Origin: UBA8437 sp963580005 | Lineage (GTDB): Bacteria > Planctomycetota > Planctomycetia > Planctomycetales > Planctomycetaceae | DNA length: 6,467 bases | Direction: 5' to 3' | NCBI GenBank assembly: GCA_963580005.1 | Contig: CAUZJR010000321.1 | Coordinates: 1 to 6,467 of the forward strand | Part shown: piece after piece, positions 1 through 6,467 of the stretch | How the letters are laid out: each line of letters starts with the position of its first letter | How positions within the stretch are numbered: position 1 is the stretch's first letter | Made by a program: the position numbers and the translations under genes | Notes under the pieces: generated by a model | Told to the model about the DNA's origin: nothing | The model's database searches: none | Seen by the model: only the letters and a program-made list of their open reading frames with translations

Positions 1-1489
1 AGGCGGTTTCCAGGTGAGTGATAGCCTGGAGCATCATCGCGGGGTCGGAGTCGACGCGGGCGGATTGTCCGAGCAGCATGCCGAGGTTGTTGTGCACTCG
101 AGCGGTCTCGACGTGGCCGGCCCCGAACTGGTGTTCGATCAACCGGAGTGCCTCGAGGTAATGTTGCCTGGCGTCGTCGACCTTCTGGCTGGAATTGACC
201 AGGTTGGCCAGTTGGTTGTGAGCCAGCCAGCAGCCGGGGTTCCTGGCCAGGGTGTCGCGCCAGAGCTGTTGCGGGGTCTGGTAGATGTCGACCTGTTGCC
301 AGGTCAACCCTCCGAGCACCGCGACGAGTCCCAGCGATGCCACGCGCAGCGTGACACGGTCGATGGTGTGGCGGTGGGCGAAGCGGGCTGCCGCAGCGAC
401 AACGAGCACGATGAGGCCGGGCATGGCGACGTACTGGTAATGGTCGGCGACGAGCGAGTAGCGGAAGTAGTAGATGTCGACGAGTCCCAGCACTGGTCCG
501 AGGCAGAAGAGGGTGTAGAGCACCGCGGCCAGCGGTCCTCGATCCAGGCCCTTTCGTGTGGCCCAGATGAGGGTGCCGAGCACGGCGAGTCCGGCGGCCA
601 GAGGCAGCCACTGCGCGGCCTGGGAGGTGTCGAATTGCCAGAGTGGGTAGACGAAGGCCAACTCGATTGGCAGCAGTGCCTTCTGAAGATAGAACCAGGC
701 GACCGGCCCGGTGGCCATCAATCTCTCGACCAGCCCCGCGTCTCGGATCGTCTCCTCGCCAATCGCCTTGACCTGCTGGAACCAGATCTCGACTCCGCTC
801 ATCACCACGGCCACCACCAGGAAGGGGATGCTGCACAGGAGGTCTTTGCGGGTCACTCGACCGCGTCGCCACCAGGCCAGGAGCAGCAGCACCAGCGGCA
901 GCGCCACGACGGCTCCCTTGCTGAGCATGGCCAGCAGAAACGCTGCGACGGCGGCCACGAGGCGGAGTGGTCGGTTCGTGCGTTCGAATTCGAGGAACTG
1001 GCACAGTGCCAGGAGGTAGAAGACCATGGCCAGGACGTTTTTTCGTTGAGTGATCCAGGCGACCGATTCGACGTTGACCGGATGGACGGCGAAGACCGCC
1101 GCGGCCAACCAGGCTCCGGAGATCTCCAGCCGCAGCAACACTCGCCACAGCAGCAGGCTGGCGGCAGCATGCAGCAGGACATTGACAACGTGGTAGCTGG
1201 TGGGATCGGGCAGGCCGGTGGCCGGATCGTTGCCCAGCAGCTGGTGTTCGATCCAGTAACTGGACCAGGTCATCGGCCAGTAGTTGAAGGCTTCGGACGA
1301 GAACCACACGGCCGAGAGTCCCTGCTGTTGGATCAGGGCCAGGATTGCGGTCAGGTCGTCGTCGTTCCAGACGAAGCCGGCGCTGGCGACGGGGAGGTAG
1401 GCCAGCAGGGTGATGGCCAGCAGTGCCACGGCCTGCCACAGGGTTGCCGGCTGCTGGGGATTGGCGTGAGAGGGCGTGAAGTCGGTCAT
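1..1489 (-). CDS. TMTC-like GT-C membrane glycosyltransferase with C-terminal TPRs (3' end beyond window)
   Basis: The frame is open from ATG at 1489 to the window edge, giving 496 visible residues without a stop. The protein is strongly hydrophobic with about ten membrane segments (for example near residues 18-38, 100-120, 123-137, 150-166, 176-207, 217-233, 293-310, 320-338, 355-370 and 383-396). Hallmarks of the family are the acidic motif FVWNDDD (39-45) in the first extracytoplasmic loop, HPVNVESVAWITQRKNVLAM (136-155), SKGAVVALP (190-198) and RYSLVADHYQYVA (343-355). TPR-like helices follow from about 418 (WLAHNQLANLV...ARQHYLEAL, then HNNLGMLLG) and run out of the window. Eukaryotic TMTC proteins of this architecture are polyprenyl-phosphate-dependent O-mannosyltransferases. 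Bacterial relatives are usually annotated only as TPR or glycosyltransferase proteins, so donor and acceptor are unknown. Its ATG overlaps the stop of the upstream SGNH hydrolase gene by 4 bp (ATGA), which supports this start and suggests translational coupling. No Shine-Dalgarno is evident. Family call is confident; substrate is not. Confidence 0.9.
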   Translation of the reverse strand, partial: MTDFTPSHANPQQPATLWQAVALLAITLLAYLPVASAGFVWNDDDLTAILALIQQQGLSAVWFSSEAFNYWPMTWSSYWIEHQLLGNDPATGLPDPTSYHVVNVLLHAAASLLLWRVLLRLEISGAWLAAAVFAVHPVNVESVAWITQRKNVLAMVFYLLALCQFLEFERTNRPLRLVAAVAAFLLAMLSKGAVVALPLVLLLLAWWRRGRVTRKDLLCSIPFLVVAVVMSGVEIWFQQVKAIGEETIRDAGLVERLMATGPVAWFYLQKALLPIELAFVYPLWQFDTSQAAQWLPLAAGLAVLGTLIWATRKGLDRGPLAAVLYTLFCLGPVLGLVDIYYFRYSLVADHYQYVAMPGLIVLVVAAAARFAHRHTIDRVTLRVASLGLVAVLGGLTWQQVDIYQTPQQLWRDTLARNPGCWLAHNQLANLVNSSQKVDDARQHYLEALRLIEHQFGAGHVETARVHNNLGMLLGQSARVDSDPAMMLQAITHLETA

Positions 1490-2652
1490 GGCGACTGGGA
1501 CGCTTGTGGCAGGGATGCGTCCGCGGCAATCAGCGTGCGAAGGAACTTCTCGAGCGAGGCTGCGGCGAGGTCGTGAGCGATCTCGTTGGGGTGGTGGTCG
1601 GTGGGGTGAACCCAGAGCTGGTGGTCGCTGTGTCCCTGGAAGGCACTCAGCAGGTCGTGGACGGGCATCCCGATCTCTTTACAGGTCTCCTCGACAAACG
1701 CGTGGATCGCGGTGAAGGGGTAATCCTCAAGCGACATCAACTCGGGGAAGATGGCCAGTCCGACCTGGAACCCGTGTGTCCTGGCCAACTCGACGATCCG
1801 CACCAGTGCGGCTCGAGATGCGGACCAGTCCATCGGTTGCGAGCGAGAGACGGGCTTGGCGAAGAAGGACCTCGGATCGGTGAAGTAGGCCTGGCTGTAG
1901 TGAGCGATCATTCTCTGTCGCAGCTCTTTTGCCCGCCACGAGTACTGGCACCAGTCGATGAGGTGCGAGTGTCGAGCGAGTCCGGTGGGTTGCAGGTAGA
2001 CCCCGTGTCCCTCGCCATTGTTCCAGAAGGCGACGGCCGATTCGTCGCGGTAGATGTCATTGAGGTAGAAGACGACGAGCACGAGGTCGGGCTTGAGTTC
2101 GAGCCATCGGTTTTCGAGGGTGATCTGTTGATCGCGTGTGTTGTAGCCCTGGGTGCCGGCGTTGAGTACTTCGACGAGTTGGTATTGGTTGAGGCGGCCT
2201 TCGAGTCGTCTGAGGAAGGTGTGTTCATCGCGGACCCCGACGCCGAAGGTGAACGAGTCGCCCAGCCCGATCACACGCAGTGTGCCGGCGGTTTTTTCAG
2301 CGGAGACCTCGGGGCCGCGCAGGCCCATTGGGTTGACGGTCATCTCGACTCCGTTGTCGGAGTCGAAGTAGTCTCTCGGATTCGAGGCGTACTCGATGCG
2401 AAAGCGTGCACCGGGTGTGTACTGTCCCATGTCGATCCTGGCAAACGGGCTGGGCTGCTTGATCCGTCCGTCGCCCCACATGTCGCTGCGGCGAAACGCA
2501 GTGCCGTCGAAGGCGCTCCAGCGAGGTGCCCGGTAGCGTTCGGGTCGGACGTCGCCGATCCTCAACAGAGCCTCGGCCACGACCACGCCCACGATCACTC
2601 CTCCGGCGAGTGCCAGCAGGCGAATCCGGCCGCGGGTGGAGGGAGAGGACAT
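1486..2652 (-). CDS. Membrane-anchored SGNH/GDSL-family hydrolase
   Basis: This is a 388-residue protein. An N-terminal hydrophobic segment (about 11-31, after basic RGRIR) looks like an uncleaved signal anchor or signal peptide, placing the catalytic domain outside the cytoplasmic membrane. SGNH blocks appear in order: GLGDSFTFG with G131-D132-S133 (nucleophile Ser133), NAGTQGYNT (block II Gly166 or Gly169), FYLNDI with Asn198 (block III), and DHHPNEIAH with Asp352 and His354 completing the triad as D-x-H-P-N. Family members are esterases or acyl-modifying enzymes, including polysaccharide O-acetylation partners; the substrate here cannot be read from sequence. The frame stays open upstream to 2790, but that extension lies inside the symporter gene and is not hydrophobic or conserved-looking. 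ATG 2652 is chosen because it sits 14 bp after the symporter stop and directly before the anchor. No clear Shine-Dalgarno is visible. The stop overlaps the start of the glycosyltransferase gene. No MBOAT-type acyltransferase is seen here. Confidence 0.9.
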   Translation of the reverse strand: MSSPSTRGRIRLLALAGGVIVGVVVAEALLRIGDVRPERYRAPRWSAFDGTAFRRSDMWGDGRIKQPSPFARIDMGQYTPGARFRIEYASNPRDYFDSDNGVEMTVNPMGLRGPEVSAEKTAGTLRVIGLGDSFTFGVGVRDEHTFLRRLEGRLNQYQLVEVLNAGTQGYNTRDQQITLENRWLELKPDLVLVVFYLNDIYRDESAVAFWNNGEGHGVYLQPTGLARHSHLIDWCQYSWRAKELRQRMIAHYSQAYFTDPRSFFAKPVSRSQPMDWSASRAALVRIVELARTHGFQVGLAIFPELMSLEDYPFTAIHAFVEETCKEIGMPVHDLLSAFQGHSDHQLWVHPTDHHPNEIAHDLAAASLEKFLRTLIAADASLPQASQSP

Positions 2653-2666
2653 GGGTGTCGGGCGGA

Positions 2667-4313
2667 TTACGAGTGGGTCTCGGCCGGCGGGCGGATCCGG
2701 TTGCCGATCCAGCAGCCGGTGTAGCCCACAGCGATGTTGACGGCCAGGGCCATCGGTGAAATCCACTGGAAGCTGATCGGGTCGTTGCAACTGGAGCGAA
2801 TCTCACCGGTCACCTTGTCGGTGATCTGGATGAACTCGGTCCCAAACACCTCCGGCTGGATCCCGAACTGGTCGAACAGCAGGTAGGCCAGGGGACCCGA
2901 GAAGGCGATCACCACGGCGGTGGCGGTTCCGGAAATCACGCCGGCCCAGACGGCCCAGGGCCTGGGGTTCTTGACGAACAGGGCAAAGAAGAACAGGCCG
3001 AAAATCGGCACGGTCAGCAGGTTGACCGTCTTGCCGGTCATCTCGGTGATGTTGCCCTGGATGAACCGCATCAGGGTGCTGCTGAGCACGACGATGCCGC
3101 CGATTGTGAAGGCCAGGAAACGCGCCAGCTTCAGTTGTCCGCTCTCAGAGACCTCGGTCTTGCGGAAGCGGCCGATGAAGTCCTTGAGCACCACGGCGGT
3201 GACCGAGTTGACTCCCGAGTCGATACTCGACATCGCCGCGGCGAACATCGCCGAGACGACCAGTCCCGAGACCCCCACGGGCAGGTGGTAGGCGATGTAG
3301 TGGGGGAACAGCTTGTCGGCGTTCTGCTTGAGCTTGATCGAGTCGGGGAGTTGGTCGAAGTGTTTTTCGAAGTACCCCAGCAGGGCAAACCCGACGGCAC
3401 ACAGCGTCAGGCTGACGGTGGCTCCGACGACCAGCTGCGTGCCCAGGGCCTTGCGGGCCGCGCGGGCGTCGGTCGTCGCCATGAATCTCTGGACGGTCGT
3501 CTGGTCTCCGCCGAGGGTGGCGATGTACCAGATGGTCGAGCTGAGCAGAGCGCCCAGTCCCGAAATCCTCAGCTTGAAACTGACCGCTCCGTCCTCGATC
3601 GGCAGCATCGGCTGAGAGTCCCAGTTGGCGTGCCAGGCGGTGGGGAACCAGCCGAATCCGCCGAAGTCATGGGTCACCGTCAGCACGACCAGCACCGCGC
3701 CTGCGAAGAGCAGCACGGTCTGGAGCAGGTCGGTGATCACGACGGCCTGCAGGCCGCCGAGCGAGGTGTAGATGACGGCGACGACCCCGGTGACGGCCGC
3801 CACGGCGGGGATCCACTTGGGATCGAGGCCCATCATCACGGTCATGGCTTCTGAAGCGAGGTAGACCAGCAGGGTCATCCAGACCAGCCGCAGCGCCAGG
3901 AACATCGTCGCCCCCAGCAGCCTCAAACCCACCCCGAGTTTGTCCTCGAGCAACTCGTACGCACTGGTCACTCGGGTCTTCATGTAGATCGGCAACATCA
4001 CGAAGCCGACGACGCAGAAGACCACCGGCAGTCCGAGCATCGCGATCAGGTTGACCGGGCCCTTGCCGGCGGCTTCGCCGGGGACCGACAGGTACGAAAT
4101 CGTGCTCAGCAGAGTCGCGAACAATGAGACCCCGATCAGTATCGGGTTCATGTTCCCGCCGCCGGTGAAGTACTCCTGCATCGACTTCTGTCGACGGCTG
4201 AAGTACAGACCCAGGCCGATCGTCGACAGTGCGTACAGCACGATCAGCACCCAGTCGAACGTTTGCAGCCCGACGGCCTGCTCGAGTGCCTGAGGAGCCT
4301 CCGCATCATTCAT
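2667..4313 (-). CDS. Sodium:solute symporter (SSS family, SLC5-like)
   Basis: This 548-residue protein has about 13 predicted membrane helices (near 20-38, 56-76, 90-110, 130-152, 165-182, 190-212, 250-268, 290-313, 345-366, 398-418, 430-446, 453-475 and 515-538), the LeuT-fold layout of the family. Diagnostic stretches are YFTGGGNM (48-55) before helix 2, SLGGLQAVVITDLLQ (184-198), the GGDQTTVQRF segment (268-277), and AAAMSSIDSGVNS (358-370). The last aligns with the helix that carries the Na2 sodium site in vSGLT, with Ser362 and Ser363 matching the two sodium-binding serines. It should couple import of an organic solute (sugar, carboxylate, vitamin or similar) to sodium entry across the cytoplasmic membrane. 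The substrate cannot be assigned. An extracytoplasmic or cytoplasmic loop of about 35 residues separates the last two helices. ATG 4313 is supported by GGTGA six bases upstream and by the acidic tail before helix 1. The hydrolase gene follows after 14 bp; the YyaL-like gene ends 77 bp upstream. Confidence 0.95.
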   Translation of the reverse strand: MNDAEAPQALEQAVGLQTFDWVLIVLYALSTIGLGLYFSRRQKSMQEYFTGGGNMNPILIGVSLFATLLSTISYLSVPGEAAGKGPVNLIAMLGLPVVFCVVGFVMLPIYMKTRVTSAYELLEDKLGVGLRLLGATMFLALRLVWMTLLVYLASEAMTVMMGLDPKWIPAVAAVTGVVAVIYTSLGGLQAVVITDLLQTVLLFAGAVLVVLTVTHDFGGFGWFPTAWHANWDSQPMLPIEDGAVSFKLRISGLGALLSSTIWYIATLGGDQTTVQRFMATTDARAARKALGTQLVVGATVSLTLCAVGFALLGYFEKHFDQLPDSIKLKQNADKLFPHYIAYHLPVGVSGLVVSAMFAAAMSSIDSGVNSVTAVVLKDFIGRFRKTEVSESGQLKLARFLAFTIGGIVVLSSTLMRFIQGNITEMTGKTVNLLTVPIFGLFFFALFVKNPRPWAVWAGVISGTATAVVIAFSGPLAYLLFDQFGIQPEVFGTEFIQITDKVTGEIRSSCNDPISFQWISPMALAVNIAVGYTGCWIGNRIRPPAETHS

Positions 4314-4319
4314 GTCATG

Positions 4320-4324
4320 TCACC
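4320..4324 (-). promoter_or_regulatory. Likely ribosome binding site of the symporter gene
   Basis: GGTGA on the minus strand lies six bases before ATG 4313. It is a partial Shine-Dalgarno match and the only reasonably spaced purine-rich site among the three internal gene starts in this window. Another ATG five bases further upstream (4318) is followed at once by a stop, which leaves ATG 4313 as the sensible start. Confidence 0.4.
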
Positions 4325-4390
4325 GTTTTCACCTGGAGCCATCGCCGATTAGACCTTCAGGCGGTCGTACTTCACAAGCCGCCCCGACAT

Positions 4391-6467
4391 TCACTCGGCA
4401 AGGTACTCGGCCAAAGCCAGTGCCATGTGCGACATCCCCATGCCACCTCGAGTCAGGTGCTCGCGCATCTGCGGAGCAAAGGCTTCGAGCGTCTGCTTGG
4501 CGTAGGTGCGGTACTTCGCATCTCCGGTTCGCTTGGCCAGCCGGACCAGGTTGCGAACGCTGGTGCTGTTGCCCGAGGGGATCACGCTGTCGAAGCCGTT
4601 CTGGGTGCGGGCCAGCAGCTCCTCGTGATTGTGCGAGGTGAAGTAGAAGCCGTGACGGGTCTTGTCCCAGTAGAGGTCGATCTGTTCGTCGGTCAGCTTT
4701 CGGGCCTGGTTCAACCACTTCTCATCCCCGGTGGCCTGGTGCAGAGCGAGCAGGCCTTCGACCAGGAAGGCGTAGTCGACCAGGTAGGCGTGCAGCTTGG
4801 ACTTGCCCTTGCGGTGGGTTCTCAGCAGGTGCCCCTTCGAGGCGTCCCGGAGATTGGCGAGCAGGAAGTCGGCTGCCCGTGCGGCGGCGGCGGTGTATGC
4901 CGGCTTCTTCAGCACGCGGCCGCCGTCGGCGAGGCTGCGGATCATCAACCCGTTCCAGCTCGTCAGCACCTTGTCGTCCAGCAGCGGGGCCTTCCGCTTA
5001 CCGCGTGCGGCGAGCAGTGTCTTGCGCATGCGGGCGAGCTGGGCGGTCGTCGAGGCGTCCTCGATCGATGTTTCCAGCGGCACCTTGCGGAACAGCACGT
5101 TGCCGTGTTCAAAATCGGGCTTGTCGACGACTCCGAACTGCTTGCGAAACACCGCGGCGTTCTTGCCGAGCAGCTGGTCGATCTGGGCCGCCGACCAGAC
5201 GTAGTACTTGCCTTCGATCGCGTCGGTCTCGGCGTCCTGGGCCGAGAAGAACGGGCCCAGCGGGTCGGTCATGTCGCGGAGCACGTAGCTGAAGATGCCC
5301 TCGGCGACGGCACGGTAGGCGGGTTGGCCGGTGCGGGCAAACGCGGCGACGTAGAGCCCGGCGAGTTGAGCGTTGTCGTAGAGCATTTTCTCGAAGTGAG
5401 GCACAAGCCAGCGGCGGTCGGTGCTGTAGCGATGAAAGCCTCCGCCCACCTGGTCGTGGATGCCTCCGTTGGCAATCGCCAGCAGCGTGTGGTCGATCAC
5501 CTCGGTCGCCGGAGTCTCCTCGGGCGTCTCGCTCTTGCCGTCCTTCTTGCCGTCTTTCTTGTTCGTATCGCTGTTGACGGTCTTCTCGAGTCCGGCGGCG
5601 TAGGCCAGCAGTTCGAGCTTGGGGGGGGAGGGGAATTTCGGGCGGTCGGCTCGGCGAGGGTTGAAGCCGATGCCGCCGAAGCGGGTGTCGTGCGAGTTGA
5701 GCAGTGAGTCGACCGAGCGGACGACGAGATCGCCTTCGAGTTCCGCGGAGGCGAGCACCAGTCGGCGACGCAGCGACTGTCTCAGGGCCTGCGTCAGCAC
5801 CTTGGCATTCCCCTCGGCCGCCTCCTTGTCCTCGGTCCACAGCTTGTGCATCGCCTTGAGCACTCCGAGGAAACCGGGCGGCCGATTGGGCTCGTCGCGG
5901 GGTGGGAAGTAGGTCCCACCGGCGACAGGTCGGGTGTCGGGTGTGAGGAACATTGAGAGCGGCCAGCCGGTGCCGCCTCCGGTCTGGGAGACATAGATGC
6001 CCAGGGCGGTCATGTAGATGTCGTCGATGTCGGGCCGTTCTTCTCGATCGATCTTGATGTTCACGAAGTTCGCGTTCATGAACTTGGCGATCTCGGGGTC
6101 CGAGAAACTCTCACGCTCCATCACGTGGCACCAGTAGCAGCTGCTGTAGCCGATCGAGATGAAGATCATCTTCCCCTCCTTCCGCGCCCTCTCGAGCGCC
6201 TCGGGACCCCACGGGTACCAGTCGACGGGGTTGTGAGCGTGCAGCAAGAGGTAGGGGCTGGTCTCGCCGGCCAGTCGATTGGATCGCGGTTTTTCGGAGG
6301 ACTTTGCCGTCTTGGGGTCATCGTGCCCGGCGGGCGGCTTGGAGTCTGTCTTGGAGTCTGTCTTGGAGTCTGTCTTGGAGTCTGTCTTGGAGCCTGTTTT
6401 GGTCAGCTCGGGATCCGAGGTGGCTGTCGTCGCCTGGGCCTGGGGTTCGGACTGGGGCTGGGAAGGG
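4391..6467 (-). CDS. YyaL/SPATA20-like thioredoxin-domain protein (DUF255), 5' end beyond window
   Basis: The frame is open from the stop at 4391 to the window edge, giving 691 visible residues (numbered here from the codon at 6466). The N-terminal 60 residues are low-complexity and hydrophilic, with a TGSK plus four TDSK tandem. The conserved domain opens at NRLAGETSPYLLLHAHNP (63-80). A thioredoxin-like fold follows with SCYWC (Cys110 and Cys113), KIDREERPDID, and GGTGWPLSMF. After about 200 comes an alpha-barrel, six-hairpin-glycosidase-like region with GGFHRYSTDRRWLVPHFEKM (342-361), KVLTSWNGLM and a C-terminal PSGNSTSVRNL. A TTG at 6247 is not the true start because conserved domain sequence continues in frame before it. 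Known homologs (Bacillus YyaL, SPATA20) are of similar length but have no firmly established activity; a redox role is plausible from the CxxC. A Lys/Asp/Glu-rich insert occupies about 295-321. A secretion signal, common with such tails, could lie upstream but is not visible. Confidence 0.93.
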   Translation of the reverse strand, partial: PSQPQSEPQAQATTATSDPELTKTGSKTDSKTDSKTDSKTDSKPPAGHDDPKTAKSSEKPRSNRLAGETSPYLLLHAHNPVDWYPWGPEALERARKEGKMIFISIGYSSCYWCHVMERESFSDPEIAKFMNANFVNIKIDREERPDIDDIYMTALGIYVSQTGGGTGWPLSMFLTPDTRPVAGGTYFPPRDEPNRPPGFLGVLKAMHKLWTEDKEAAEGNAKVLTQALRQSLRRRLVLASAELEGDLVVRSVDSLLNSHDTRFGGIGFNPRRADRPKFPSPPKLELLAYAAGLEKTVNSDTNKKDGKKDGKSETPEETPATEVIDHTLLAIANGGIHDQVGGGFHRYSTDRRWLVPHFEKMLYDNAQLAGLYVAAFARTGQPAYRAVAEGIFSYVLRDMTDPLGPFFSAQDAETDAIEGKYYVWSAAQIDQLLGKNAAVFRKQFGVVDKPDFEHGNVLFRKVPLETSIEDASTTAQLARMRKTLLAARGKRKAPLLDDKVLTSWNGLMIRSLADGGRVLKKPAYTAAAARAADFLLANLRDASKGHLLRTHRKGKSKLHAYLVDYAFLVEGLLALHQATGDEKWLNQARKLTDEQIDLYWDKTRHGFYFTSHNHEELLARTQNGFDSVIPSGNSTSVRNLVRLAKRTGDAKYRTYAKQTLEAFAPQMREHLTRGGMGMSHMALALAEYLAE
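6338..6397 (-). repeat. 12-bp tandem repeat encoding TDSK units
   Basis: Four perfect head-to-tail copies of a 12-bp unit (plus-strand CTTGGAGTCTGT) at 6338-6385 are followed by a fifth copy at 6386-6397 with a single T-to-C change. Because the unit is a multiple of three, it stays in frame in the YyaL-like gene and encodes TGSK then four TDSK. Copy-number changes would alter only the length of the hydrophilic N-terminal tail, without a frameshift. The near-identity of copies at the DNA level suggests recent expansion. Confidence 0.95.

Noticed and set aside
14..1576. 520-codon plus-strand ORF
   Set aside because: It is the exact-register antisense of the TMTC-like glycosyltransferase gene, whose minus-strand translation carries clear family motifs. 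The plus-strand product is Gln/Gly/Asp/Val-rich with no recognisable domain.
1504..2724. 406-codon plus-strand ORF
   Set aside because: It is antisense in register to the SGNH hydrolase gene and has no recognisable motif; the sense frame has the full set of SGNH blocks.
2653..2790. 46-residue upstream extension of the SGNH hydrolase
   Set aside because: It overlaps the symporter coding sequence, has a Pro/Arg/Gln/His-rich composition typical of an off-frame translation, and would bury the signal anchor internally.
4360..4383. Possible terminator hairpin between the YyaL-like and symporter genes
   Set aside because: A 5-bp GGCGG/CCGCC stem with a 14-base loop and no following U-tract is too weak to call a terminator.
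4229..5707. 492-codon plus-strand ORF
   Set aside because: It is antisense in register to the YyaL-like gene and runs across the intergenic spacer into the symporter gene; its composition is that of a shadow frame.
6245..6247. TTG as start of the YyaL-like gene
   Set aside because: The conserved NRLAGETSPYLL sequence lies in frame upstream of it, and the frame stays open to the window edge, so the true start is outside.

Overview
The window is a GC-rich bacterial segment in which all four genes lie on the minus strand, so transcription runs from the high-coordinate end to the low-coordinate end. Gene content suggests a planctomycete-like bacterium. The evidence is a TMTC-type membrane glycosyltransferase with TPRs, a large sodium:solute symporter, a DUF255/YyaL-type protein with low-complexity lysine-rich inserts, and weak or absent Shine-Dalgarno sequences. 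This taxonomic guess comes from family content only and is moderate to low in confidence.

In transcription order: (1) 6467-4391 is a YyaL/SPATA20-like thioredoxin-domain protein whose N-terminus lies outside the window. (2) 4313-2667 is a complete 13-helix sodium:solute symporter (SSS family). (3) 2652-1486 is a complete membrane-anchored SGNH/GDSL hydrolase. (4) 1489-1 is a polytopic GT-C type glycosyltransferase of the TMTC/O-mannosyltransferase-like group with C-terminal TPRs, cut by the window edge. Spacings are 77 bp, 14 bp and a 4-bp ATGA overlap, so the last three genes are very probably co-transcribed and all four may be. No promoter or convincing terminator is visible inside the window.

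The best-supported functional unit is the overlapping SGNH hydrolase and GT-C glycosyltransferase pair. Both are predicted to act at or outside the cytoplasmic membrane, one moving sugar and the other adding or removing an acyl or other ester group. A role in modifying an envelope glycan or glycoprotein is an inference. The symporter and the YyaL-like protein have no obvious biochemical link to that pair.

The window contains no RNA gene, mobile element, CRISPR array or phage gene that I can support. Several long plus-strand ORFs are antisense shadows in exact codon register with the real genes. I do not see a clearly new biological system. The points most worth checking are the SGNH/GT-C pair and the tandem TDSK repeat in the YyaL-like protein.
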